Source: Gammaproteobacteria bacterium
GTDB taxonomy: Bacteria > Gemmatimonadota > Gemmatimonadetes > Longimicrobiales > Gaopeijiaceae
Reading direction: 5' to 3'
Assembly: GCA_028821195.1 (NCBI GenBank)
Contig: JAPPHB010000063.1
Coordinates: 67,365-131,364 of the forward strand
Length of the DNA stretch: 64,000 nt
The notes beneath the pieces are model-generated. The model had not been told where the DNA came from. It worked only from the letters and a program-made list of their open reading frames with translations, and did no database searches. This document shows, piece by piece, positions 48,876-57,153 of this stretch. The translations under genes were made by a program, and so were the position numbers. How positions within the stretch are numbered: position 1 is the first letter of the stretch; each line of letters begins with the position of its first letter.

Positions 48876-49631
48876 ATGACACCGTGGGTACGAAGACTGA
48901 TCACCGCCAACGTGGTGGTCTTTCTGCTTTTTGCGGTCGCGGGGCCGCGGTCCGACGGCTTCTGGGTCCTCACCCTGGTGCCGCAGTTGGCCTATCTGCG
49001 GCCGTGGACGCTCCTCACCTACATGTTCCTCCATGCGGGCTTCTGGCATCTCGCCCTCAACATGCTGGGGCTCTACTTCTTCGGTCCCCGGCTGGAGCTG
49101 CGCATGGGGTCCGCGCATTTCCTCAGGCTCTACCTGTTCGGCGGCCTTGGAGGCGCGCTTTTCTCGTTCCTGCCTCCCATGGCGCCGGTCGTCGGGGCCT
49201 CGGGCGCGGTGTTCGCGGTTCTGCTGGGTTTCGCCCGCTACTGGCCCCGCGAGCCGGTCTACATCTGGGGTATCCTGCCGATTCGCGCGCGATGGCTGAT
49301 CCTGTTTCTTGCGGGCTTCAGCCTCTTCGCGGGCATCACTCAGTTAGACGATGGCGTGGCGCACTTCGCGCACCTGGGCGGCTTCGCCGGCGCGCTGGTC
49401 TATCTCTGGGCCCGGCAGCGCCGCCGGCGGATGGTGCGGCGGCGCATGCAGGGAGTGGTCAAGGCCCGGCCCGAAGCGGAGATGCGGCGCAAGTGGGACC
49501 TCATCCCCGTGGACGAGCTGCACGAACTCAACCGCGCCGAGGTCGTCGCGCTGCTCCGCAAGGTGCAGGCGTTCGGCGTCCGCAGCCTCACGGTGGATGA
49601 GCGCGCGTTTCTGGACCGCATGGCGCCCTGA
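48876..49631 (+). CDS. rhomboid-family intramembrane serine protease
   Basis: A 251-residue polytopic protein. Catalytic Ser109 is in GASGAVF and His166 in AHLGGF, with the HLALNM loop giving the third conserved site. Six membrane segments span about 8-175, then a cytoplasmic basic tail with KARPEAEMRRKWDL, ending in helices (about 185-251). The ATG at 48876 has AAGGG upstream; earlier in-frame starts add Arg-rich residues that look like non-coding shadow. Substrates are unknown; it lies divergent from ggt. Confidence 0.93.
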   Translation: MTPWVRRLITANVVVFLLFAVAGPRSDGFWVLTLVPQLAYLRPWTLLTYMFLHAGFWHLALNMLGLYFFGPRLELRMGSAHFLRLYLFGGLGGALFSFLPPMAPVVGASGAVFAVLLGFARYWPREPVYIWGILPIRARWLILFLAGFSLFAGITQLDDGVAHFAHLGGFAGALVYLWARQRRRRMVRRRMQGVVKARPEAEMRRKWDLIPVDELHELNRAEVVALLRKVQAFGVRSLTVDERAFLDRMAP

Positions 49632-49657
49632 AGCCTCCATCCTTGCCTGGAGTTCCA

Positions 49658-51391
49658 ATGAGCAAGCTGTCCCTGGTTGTTCCGCTCACGCGATCGGCGC
49701 TCCTCGCCGGGGTCTTGATCGCCGCCTGCGAGCCGGGTCCCGCCGAGTACGCGGATCTGGTGCTGACGGGCGGCAAGGTGGTGACCGTGGACGACGCCCT
49801 GCCGGAGGCGGAGGCGCTCGCCGTGACCGGGTACACCATCACGGCGGTGGGAACGAACGAGGAGATCGCCGGCCATGTCGGGCCCTCGACCGAGGTCGTC
49901 GAACTCGACGGCCGGCTGGTGATCCCCGGCTTTATTGAGGGTCACGGCCACTACATGAGCCTGGGCCGCTCGAAGATGATCCTCGACCTCACCACCGCTA
50001 CCAGTTGGGACGACATCGTGCAGATGGTGGGGGAAGCGTCCAGCCGGGCGGCTCCGGGCGAGTGGGTGACCGGGCGCGGCTGGCACCAGGAGAAGTGGAC
50101 CTCGACGCCTGAGCCCAATGTCGACGGCGTGCCGCTGCACACCGAGCTTTCGGCTGCGAGCCCGGAGAACCCGGTCAGTCTGGGGCACGCCAGCGGCCAC
50201 GCCTCCTTCGCCAACGCCCTCGCGATGCAGCTCGCCGGGATCGACGACAACACTCCCGACCCGATGGGCGGCACCATCGTGCGGGACGCCTCGGGCGCCG
50301 CCACCGGCCTGATGCGCGAGACCGCCCAGCTCCTGGTGAGCGAAGCCGTCGCACGCTCGGGTGAGGGACGCTCCAGCGAGGACGTGGACGCCGAGTTCGT
50401 GCGCGCGGTCGAGCTGGCCGGTGCGGAAGCCCTGGCCTACGGGGTGACCAGCTTCCAGGACGCGGGCACCGACTTCGGCACCATCGACCGGTTGCGCGCG
50501 TTGGCGGCTGAGCGCGCGCTCCCGGTGCGCCTCTACGTGATGGTGCGCCGCGAGTCCAACGAGGTCATGGACGCAAAGCTCCCGGACTATCGCATTATCC
50601 CCGAGGGCAACGACTTCCTGGCGGTGCGCTCCATCAAGCGCCAGATCGACGGGGCCCTGGGGTCGCACGGGGCGTGGCTGCTCGAGAACTACATCGACAT
50701 CGACAACCCGGGACTGGTGCTCGAGACCGTGGAAGACATCACCGGCACCGCCGAGGTCGCCATCCGGCACGGCTACCAGGTCAACACCCACGCCATCGGC
50801 GACCGCGCCAACCGCGAGGTGCTCGACATCTACGAGAAGGTCTTCGCGGCCAATCCCGACCGCACCGATCTGCGCTGGCGCATCGAGCACGCCCAGCACC
50901 TCAACCCGGCCGACGTCGGGCGTTTCGCCGAACTGGATATCATCGCGTCGATGCAGGGCGTGCACGCCACCTCCGACGGACCCTGGCTGGCGGACCGCCT
51001 GGGGCGGGAGCGGATGATCCAGACGTCCTACGTGTGGCGGGACATCCTCGATGCCGGGGTCATGATCGCGAACGGCACGGACGTGCCTGTGGAGCATATT
51101 TCGCCGATCGCGAGCTTCTACTCATCGGTGAGCCGGCGCATGAACAATGGCGAGGTTCTCTCGGGCGAGCATCGCATGACGCGCGAAGAGGCGCTCGAGA
51201 GCTACACCATCAACAACGCCTACGCCGCCTTCGAGGAGCACCTGAAGGGCTCGCTCACTCCCGGCAAGCTGGCCGACATCGTCGTCCTCTCGCAGGACAT
51301 CATGACGATCCCCGAGGAGGAGATTCCCGCCACCGAGGTCGCGTACACGATCGTCGGCGGCGAGGTGAGGTACTCGGGCCCGGAGGGCTGA
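49658..51391 (+). CDS. YtcJ-like metal-dependent amidohydrolase, lipoprotein
   Basis: A 577-residue amidohydrolase-3 family enzyme exported as a lipoprotein: SKLSLVVPLTRSALLAGVLIAAC ends in a lipobox Cys near 24. A beta-sandwich with YADLVLTGGKVVTVDD and RLVIPGFIEGHGHY (HxH metal motif), then QVNTHAIGDRANREVL, RIEHAQHL and NGTDVPVEHISP supply further ligands and the Asp. Related YtcJ proteins act on N-acyl or amide substrates, but none is shown here. The ATG at 49658 has GGAG five bases upstream; the rhomboid stop is 26 bases away. Confidence 0.93.
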   Translation: MSKLSLVVPLTRSALLAGVLIAACEPGPAEYADLVLTGGKVVTVDDALPEAEALAVTGYTITAVGTNEEIAGHVGPSTEVVELDGRLVIPGFIEGHGHYMSLGRSKMILDLTTATSWDDIVQMVGEASSRAAPGEWVTGRGWHQEKWTSTPEPNVDGVPLHTELSAASPENPVSLGHASGHASFANALAMQLAGIDDNTPDPMGGTIVRDASGAATGLMRETAQLLVSEAVARSGEGRSSEDVDAEFVRAVELAGAEALAYGVTSFQDAGTDFGTIDRLRALAAERALPVRLYVMVRRESNEVMDAKLPDYRIIPEGNDFLAVRSIKRQIDGALGSHGAWLLENYIDIDNPGLVLETVEDITGTAEVAIRHGYQVNTHAIGDRANREVLDIYEKVFAANPDRTDLRWRIEHAQHLNPADVGRFAELDIIASMQGVHATSDGPWLADRLGRERMIQTSYVWRDILDAGVMIANGTDVPVEHISPIASFYSSVSRRMNNGEVLSGEHRMTREEALESYTINNAYAAFEEHLKGSLTPGKLADIVVLSQDIMTIPEEEIPATEVAYTIVGGEVRYSGPEG

Positions 51392-51410
51392 GGCGCGTTT
51401 GAGCCTCAGC
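51387..51410 (+). terminator. hairpin over the amidohydrolase stop codon
   Basis: GCTGAGGC (51387-51394) and GCCTCAGC (51403-51410) form an exact eight-base stem with an eight-base loop. The stop codon lies in the left arm (51389-51391). No T run follows, so termination is uncertain, but it separates the amidohydrolase from the repeat array. Confidence 0.45.
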
Positions 51411-51497
51411 GGGGCGGAGGTCCACCGCCCGCGCTCATGCCCGCCTCGTGGTTCACCCCCCCCGCGCCCCGATCGCCCCGTGCTCTTTCTGTTTGAG

Positions 51498-51585
51498 TTC
51501 TCGTAATAAGAGCTTGGATTTTTCGTAATAGAGAGTCAGATTTCTCGTATCAAGGAGTAGGAGTTCTCGTAATAGCGCCACCTTT
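51498..51585 (+). repeat. four-copy direct repeat with a 22-bp period
   Basis: Cores at 51498-51508, 51520-51530, 51542-51552 and 51564-51574 read TTCTCGTAATA, TTTTCGTAATA, TTCTCGTATCA and TTCTCGTAATA. Starts are exactly 22 bases apart. Flanks between copies are related but looser (AGAGCTTGGAT, GAGAGTCAGAT, AGGAGTAGGAG). The array is AT-rich amid GC-rich DNA and ends 14-25 bases before the ATPase ATG at 51599, which suits an operator array or nucleation site. No matching array was seen elsewhere in the window. Confidence 0.85.
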
Positions 51586-51598
51586 CCCAAATCTGCCG

Positions 51599-52906
51599 AT
51601 GTACTCCAGACACCTCTATCCCGGCGTGCGCGACATGCTCGGCGAGTTCCGGATCGTCTACGTGACGGGTCCAAGGCAGTCCGGCAAGACCACCCTGGTG
51701 CGCGGCGTCGCCGCCGAGCTGGGCATGCGCTACCTGACGCTCGACGACCCCGCCGTGCAGGCGGCCGCGGCCTCCGACCCGTACGGTTTCGTGAGGTCCT
51801 TCCATAACGATTCGGTCGTGCTCGACGAGCTCCAGCAGGTTCCGGAGCTTGTGCCCGCCATCAAGGAGGCTTCGGACCGGTTCGCCAGTGCGCCGCCTGA
51901 CCGGCAAGGGCTCGCTCGCCCGCGCAAAGGGCTGTTCCTCCTCACCGGGTCGGCCGACATCTTCCGGTCCGCACGAGCCCAGGAAGCTCTGCCCGGCCAC
52001 ATGGCCCGCCTGGAGCTCCTGCCCCTGTCGGTTGCCGAGCTTCGGGGCAGCCGGCAGAACCTGATCGACTACCTCCTGGCAGGGGACTTTTCCCCTTCGC
52101 GCGCCGCGGTGCAAGACCATCAAGCCCCGACCCGGGAAGAGATCGCAAGGCTGATCCGCATGGGGGGTTATCCCGAGGTTCAGGGCATGAGCCGGCGGGC
52201 ACGCACCATCTGGTTCCGGTCCTATACGGAAGGGCGCTTCTTCAAGGACTTCGACACACTCTACAGCGCCCGCGGCGACTATCATTCCAGGCTTCGCGCA
52301 CTGGCCCCCTACCTGGCGGGGCTGAGCGGCAACCTGCTCAAGTACGCCAACCTCGCGAACGACCTCGAACTGAACGACAAGCTCGCCAAGAGCTACGCGG
52401 AGGTCCTCGAACTCATGTTCCTGATACGTCGCGTCCCCTCCTATCGGAAGAACCTGGCGCGGCGACTCACGGTGCGAATGCCGAAGCTGCACTTCGTGGA
52501 CACGGGTCTCGCCGCGCACCTCCTCGGCCTGCGCACGGAAGCCCGGCTCCTCACCAGCCCGCACTACGGGGCATTGCTGGAAACCCTCCTGTTCATGGAG
52601 TGCGCGAAGCACGCAGAGTGGGCCGAGGAGGAGGTTGGTCTGTACCACTTCCGGGACAAACGCAAGCGCGAGGTCGATATCGTGCTGGAACGGCCCGACG
52701 GCCGCATTGTCGGCGTGGAGGTCAAGGCTTCCGCCACGCTCCGGCGCCGGGACTTCGACGGTCTCGCGGCCCTGGCCGAATTCGCGGGGAACGCCTTTGA
52801 ACGCGGCGTGATAATGTACACCGGGCTGCAGGCACTTCCCTTCCACCGGGGGCCGGTGCGCCTGCACGCTCTCCCCCTTGCCCGAATCGCTCGCACGACG
52901 CCGTGA
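51599..52906 (+). CDS. AAA-type ATPase with DUF4143 C-terminal domain
   Basis: A 435-residue protein. The N-terminal P-loop is GPRQSGKTTLV, Walker B-like VVLDELQQVPEL, and sensor LTGSADIFRS. The C-terminal DUF4143 part includes LHFVDTGLAAHLLGL and, near the end, a restriction-endonuclease-like core with YHFRDKRKREVDIVLE and IVGVEVKAS, that is a D...ExK motif. Such proteins are widespread in bacteria and archaea without an agreed function; some are proposed to act in defence or as accessory stress genes. The ATG at 51599 directly follows the 22-bp repeat array, likely its regulatory region. Confidence 0.92.
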   Translation: MYSRHLYPGVRDMLGEFRIVYVTGPRQSGKTTLVRGVAAELGMRYLTLDDPAVQAAAASDPYGFVRSFHNDSVVLDELQQVPELVPAIKEASDRFASAPPDRQGLARPRKGLFLLTGSADIFRSARAQEALPGHMARLELLPLSVAELRGSRQNLIDYLLAGDFSPSRAAVQDHQAPTREEIARLIRMGGYPEVQGMSRRARTIWFRSYTEGRFFKDFDTLYSARGDYHSRLRALAPYLAGLSGNLLKYANLANDLELNDKLAKSYAEVLELMFLIRRVPSYRKNLARRLTVRMPKLHFVDTGLAAHLLGLRTEARLLTSPHYGALLETLLFMECAKHAEWAEEEVGLYHFRDKRKREVDIVLERPDGRIVGVEVKASATLRRRDFDGLAALAEFAGNAFERGVIMYTGLQALPFHRGPVRLHALPLARIARTTP

Positions 52907-52934
52907 ATCGGTCTCGCTCGGAGCTCCAGCGCGC

Positions 52935-55520
52935 TCAGGTTCCCGGCGCGGCCTCCTCCATGCGGGCGCGGTAGATGGCGCGGGCCTCGTCGAACTGGGC
53001 GTACACGTGCTCCTTTTCGGCGTCCGAGCGCCAGCCGGGCCACAGCTCGGCCATCGTCTGAAGCCTGTCGATCCAGCGCAGCGCGTAGTCGGCGGCGCTG
53101 CGGCTGCGCACGGGGGCCCCGCCCACCGTGACCCACACCGGGTTGGTGAGCGCGAGCGGGTAGGAGGTGTCGAGCGGGAAGCGGTCCTCGGGGTCTCCCT
53201 GGACGCGGACGTGGATCCAGCTGCTCCGGTCCACCCGCAGGGTGCGCTCCACTTCGAGCGAACGCCGGTCCCCCCCGAAGGGAATCTCCTCCACGACCTC
53301 GCCGTTCATCACGACGGTCGCCGTACGCATGGGCACGATCCCCCAGGCCCGGATCGCCACCGTCACCTCGCCCCCGCCGGCGGGCAGCGCCAGCTCTTCT
53401 CCGGGGATGCGGCCGTCGACCCTGACGTCGAGCAGGGGACCGCTGGAGACGAAGGCGTTGCCGGCGCGCATCCCGTCGAACCACCCCTCCATCGACAGCC
53501 TGCCGTCCGGCGTCCGCACGTAGGTCCGCATCGATCCCACCAGCGGGGTTGCCTGCAGATTGGAGATGGAGTCCTCGCCGCCGACCACCGCGGCACGTAT
53601 GTCGTTGCTCCAAACGGCATAGAGGGGCGGGTATCCGTCCTGCGGCGTGGACCACTCCACCGCGTCGGCGGCCTCCAGGGCGGCGTCGACGATGAACCCC
53701 TTGGCGCCACCCAGCGTCCCCTCCAGCGGATCCCCGTTGAAGAAGGAGTGCACGTAGCCGGTGATGGCGCCCTGCGCCTTCGCCTTTCTGAACATGTCGG
53801 TGTTGGAGGGATAGAGGCTCTCGATGGCCGTCTGCTCGTACCCGGTCACAAAGGGGGAGATGAGGTGGTCGGTCATGCCGAACATGAAGACGTGTCCGTA
53901 GAAGGGCGGACGGTATTCCTGGCCCACCACCACCACCATGTCGTCGCGCGAGAGGGGATGGGCGCCGCCCCCGGGCACGAAGAACTGGTGGTCCAGAATG
54001 CGGTTGTCCTTGTTGGCCACCTGCTCGGCCACCACGTCCTGGTCCTCGGCCTCCGACATCATCATGAGGTTCTCGAGGGTGTTGTGGAGGTTGCCGCCGT
54101 AGTTCATGTGCACATGGGTGGAGCCCGAGTACCAGCCCTCGTCGCTCAGGTCCGAGATCTCCTCCAGATGCACGCTGACGCGGTGGTTCTCGTCGGCCGC
54201 GATGTTCAGGTCGAACTCCTGCGGCACGTGCTCGAATCCACGCGTCACCAGCATGCGCGCGGGACCGGGAGGCAGTTCCACCTGGAACACGCCGGAGTGG
54301 TGGAAGATGCGGTCTCCGGCGCGGCTGACCCGTGAGTACTCGCCGGCGGGGGTGTAGTGCTTGCCGTCGGAGGCGGTGAGATGGACGCGGGCGCCCACGG
54401 GTTCCCCGTTGGCGCCCAGGGTCGTGACCGTGAGGGTGCCCATGGGCTCCATCCAGCGGCGCTCCCGGATGGTCACCGTGCGGAGCGCCCCGCCGTAGGT
54501 CTCGAGCAGGGTGAGCTGGGGCAGCCCGCCCTCGTTGCTGATGAACGCGATCCACTCGCCGTCCGGTGACCAGCGCGGGTGAAATGCGTCGTGCTCGAAG
54601 AAGGTGAGCTTGTAGGGCTCGCCGCCCGTCGTGGGCTGGACGTAGAGGTTGTTGAACTGGTCGGCCGCGCCCGCCGTGGACGAGTAGACGAAGCGGCGGC
54701 CGTCGAGCGATACGTCCGGCTGGGTGCGGTAGAGGCTCTGCTCCTGCAGCACCGCGACCCGCTCGTCGATGCCGTTCTCGCGCGCCGGAACGCGGTACAC
54801 GTTGCCGCTCCCCAGCGGCACGTCCCGGTTGGAGACGATGAGGAGTTCGTCGCCGGAGGGCAGCCATGCTGGCGAGATGTGCATGTCCCAGGCCCCGAAG
54901 TAGAGGCGGGGCCGTCCGAAGCTGTTGTCGTAGCTGACCGCGACCTCGTCGCCTGCCCAGGACCCGTCCGCGATCTCGCGGATGTAGACGTCGAAATAGC
55001 CGTTGGACTGGGTGGAGACGTAGGCGAGCCGGCTGCCGTCGGGCGAGAAGCGCGGGTCGACGTAGATCTGGTCGTCGTCGGTGAGCCGGCGGGTCTCGCC
55101 GGTGTGCGTGTCGAGGATCTCCAGCTGGATGGGGCCGCCCCCGGCGTCGGCGGTGTAGACCAGCCAGCGCCCGTCCGGCGACCAGTTGGGGGAGGAGAGA
55201 TAGTCCCCGGAACGGACCAGCTCGGTTGCGATCCCCGTCTCCGGGTCTACGCTCCAGATCGAGCCGCTCATGCCCACCGCGATCCGCTCGCCGTCCGGCG
55301 ACCACGCCGGATACCAGGGGGTGGAGCTGGGGGCGGGGGGAAAGTAGAAGTTGTGCATGTAGTTGCCCCCGTGCGCGGCCGCGGCGTACTGACGCTGGGC
55401 GCTGGCGGCCGAGGGCCCGGCCACGACCGCCAGCACGCCGAGGGCGGCGAGGGCGACGAACGCGGGGGAAGCGGTCGGGCGGGGGGCGGTGCGGCGATGC
55501 GGGAGGGGGGCCACGGACAT
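52935..55520 (-). CDS. TolB-like propeller fused to CehA/McbA-type PHP domain
   Basis: A 861-residue exported protein. A long signal-like N-terminus (about 1-42, ending SAASAQ) is followed by TolB/PD40 propeller repeats to about 370 (AWSPDGERIAVG, NWSPDGRWLVYT, RFSPDGSRLAYVS, RWSPDGEWIAFIS), a beta-sandwich, and from about 510 a PHP-superfamily metal domain (YSGSTHVHMNYGG with HxH, then LYPSNTDMFRKAKAQGAITGYVH and GEDSISNL). CehA-type proteins hydrolyse aryl carbamates or phosphoesters, here only by family analogy. The ATG has AAGGAG seven bases upstream. It converges on the ATPase gene with a 28-base gap. Confidence 0.92.
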   Translation of the reverse strand: MSVAPLPHRRTAPRPTASPAFVALAALGVLAVVAGPSAASAQRQYAAAAHGGNYMHNFYFPPAPSSTPWYPAWSPDGERIAVGMSGSIWSVDPETGIATELVRSGDYLSSPNWSPDGRWLVYTADAGGGPIQLEILDTHTGETRRLTDDDQIYVDPRFSPDGSRLAYVSTQSNGYFDVYIREIADGSWAGDEVAVSYDNSFGRPRLYFGAWDMHISPAWLPSGDELLIVSNRDVPLGSGNVYRVPARENGIDERVAVLQEQSLYRTQPDVSLDGRRFVYSSTAGAADQFNNLYVQPTTGGEPYKLTFFEHDAFHPRWSPDGEWIAFISNEGGLPQLTLLETYGGALRTVTIRERRWMEPMGTLTVTTLGANGEPVGARVHLTASDGKHYTPAGEYSRVSRAGDRIFHHSGVFQVELPPGPARMLVTRGFEHVPQEFDLNIAADENHRVSVHLEEISDLSDEGWYSGSTHVHMNYGGNLHNTLENLMMMSEAEDQDVVAEQVANKDNRILDHQFFVPGGGAHPLSRDDMVVVVGQEYRPPFYGHVFMFGMTDHLISPFVTGYEQTAIESLYPSNTDMFRKAKAQGAITGYVHSFFNGDPLEGTLGGAKGFIVDAALEAADAVEWSTPQDGYPPLYAVWSNDIRAAVVGGEDSISNLQATPLVGSMRTYVRTPDGRLSMEGWFDGMRAGNAFVSSGPLLDVRVDGRIPGEELALPAGGGEVTVAIRAWGIVPMRTATVVMNGEVVEEIPFGGDRRSLEVERTLRVDRSSWIHVRVQGDPEDRFPLDTSYPLALTNPVWVTVGGAPVRSRSAADYALRWIDRLQTMAELWPGWRSDAEKEHVYAQFDEARAIYRARMEEAAPGT

Positions 55521-55731
55521 CGGGTTGCTCCTTGGGTTGTCGGTGGGTTTGCCGGGCGGCCGTGGATGGCTCGGTCGGGCGCGGCGTCCATGCCTCCGCC
55601 AGTGTAGGCCGCGGGCGCGCTGCGGGCTACCGGGCCGGCGTCGGGGGCGGTTGCGCCGGAGCCCCGCGCGGCAGACGGTGTACGGCGCAACGGGGAAGCG
55701 AGCCATGTCCACACCAGCGAGGTGACCGCCG

Positions 55732-57054
55732 GTGCCGCAATCAAGCGCGATGTGCCGAACGAGCCTGTTCCTGGCGGCCTCGCTGGCGGCATGGGCGGTC
55801 CGGGCCGCCCCGGCGGGAGCGCATCCGGTCGCGCCGGTGTCGGCAGAGGCCGCGGATCAGGAGCCGGTTCCTGAGGATCAGGGACTCCCGGAGCCGGCAC
55901 CCGGCTCCGATCTGCGCGTCTCGCTCATTACCGTCGGCGCCGGACCCGTGGTCTACGAGATGTTCGGCCACAACGCCATCCGCATCCAGGATCCGGCGCG
56001 CGGCCTGGATGTGTCGTACAACTGGGGCATGTTCAACACCGGCGAGGAGGGCTTCTTCTGGCGCTTCCTCCTGGGCGACTGGCAGTACTGGATGGCCGGC
56101 CTGTCCTCCGAGGGAATGATCGCGCATTACGTGGCCTCGGACCGCGGCGTGGTGGAGCAGGAGCTGGACCTGACCCCGGATCAGCGCCTGACGCTTCTCG
56201 GCATGGCCGAATTCAACGCGCGCCCGGAAAACGCCTGGTACCGGTACCAGTACTTCCTCGACAACTGCTCGACGCGCGTGCGCGACGCCCTGGATGTCGT
56301 CCTGGACGGACGCCTGCGCGAGGGGTTCGGCGAGGTCCCGGGCGAGACCTTCCGCTTCCACACCCGGAGGCTCACGGCAGACAACGCGCTGGTCTACGTG
56401 TCGCTCGACTTCTTCATGGGCGGCCGAGGCGATCGTCCCGTCACCGCCTGGGACGAGATGTTCATTCCCATGATGATGCGCGACTTCCTGCGCGACACCG
56501 ACCTGGTCACATCCGAAGCCGTATTGGACGACCCGGCCCGCGTCCCCCCCGCCGAACCCCCCCGGCACTTCCGGTCGTTCTACCTGACCGGCATTCTGCT
56601 CGCGTGGCTGGCCGGAGGCGCATTCGTCTCCTTCCCGCGACTGAGGACCGCCGGACCGACCCTGATGACGCTCCTCAAGGTGGAGTTCGTGCTGGTCGCC
56701 GGAATCTGGTCTCTCGTCGCGGGCCTGTCGGGGCTGGTGATGATCGTGTCGCACTTCACCGCCCACGAGTTCATGCACTGGAACGAGAACTTCCTGCAGG
56801 CGAACCCAGTGTCGCTGGTGCTGGCGGTTGCGCTCGGCCCGGCGGTCTTCGCCGACAGGTGGCGCCGGCTGGCGACCCGAACGGCGCAGGTGGCGGCCGG
56901 GGTGTCGGTCCTCGGCCTCGTGATGCAGGTTGTTCCCGGGATCGACCAGGTGAACGGGTACCACCTGGCGGTCGCGGTGCCGGTGCACCTGGCGATTGCG
57001 TGGGGCGTGCCGGCAATGGTGCGCGTCGACACGGAGCGGTCCGCGGCAAGCTGA
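55732..57054 (+). CDS. DUF4105 periplasmic domain with C-terminal membrane helices
   Basis: A 440-residue membrane protein. After an N-terminal signal region (about 7-30) comes the DUF4105 (Lnb N-terminal periplasmic) domain: YEMFGHNAIRIQDP near 85, YNWGMFNT, and YRYQYFLDNCSTRVRDALD near 185. The conserved His (FGH) and Cys (DNC) are kept and could be catalytic. Four hydrophobic helices follow from about 285 to the end, with HEFMHWNENFLQANP as an exposed loop. I use the GTG at 55732, with GAGG about nine bases upstream; the ATG at 55750 is an alternative. Function unknown. Confidence 0.88.
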   Translation: MPQSSAMCRTSLFLAASLAAWAVRAAPAGAHPVAPVSAEAADQEPVPEDQGLPEPAPGSDLRVSLITVGAGPVVYEMFGHNAIRIQDPARGLDVSYNWGMFNTGEEGFFWRFLLGDWQYWMAGLSSEGMIAHYVASDRGVVEQELDLTPDQRLTLLGMAEFNARPENAWYRYQYFLDNCSTRVRDALDVVLDGRLREGFGEVPGETFRFHTRRLTADNALVYVSLDFFMGGRGDRPVTAWDEMFIPMMMRDFLRDTDLVTSEAVLDDPARVPPAEPPRHFRSFYLTGILLAWLAGGAFVSFPRLRTAGPTLMTLLKVEFVLVAGIWSLVAGLSGLVMIVSHFTAHEFMHWNENFLQANPVSLVLAVALGPAVFADRWRRLATRTAQVAAGVSVLGLVMQVVPGIDQVNGYHLAVAVPVHLAIAWGVPAMVRVDTERSAAS

Positions 57055-57153
57055 TCGCGCGCCCCTGATCCCGCGCCACGATGCATACACCGTCACCAAC
57101 CGGGACCGACTCGATGGGGGAGTCCGCATGACACGTCGCAGCGAGGAAGCCCG

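Noticed and set aside
51498-51585. CRISPR or transposon-end reading of the 22-bp array
   Set aside because: The core repeat is 11 bases with 11-base linkers, no spacers of CRISPR size, no target-site duplication and no transposase gene; an operator array fits better.
52564-55305. A 913-codon frame overlapping the propeller-PHP gene on the same strand
   Set aside because: It is Arg-rich in another frame; the 861-residue frame holds signal peptide, SPDG repeats and the HxH motif.
57108-57124. Hairpin GACTC/GAGTC before the NCS2 gene
   Set aside because: A five-base stem is too short to separate from chance in GC-rich DNA.
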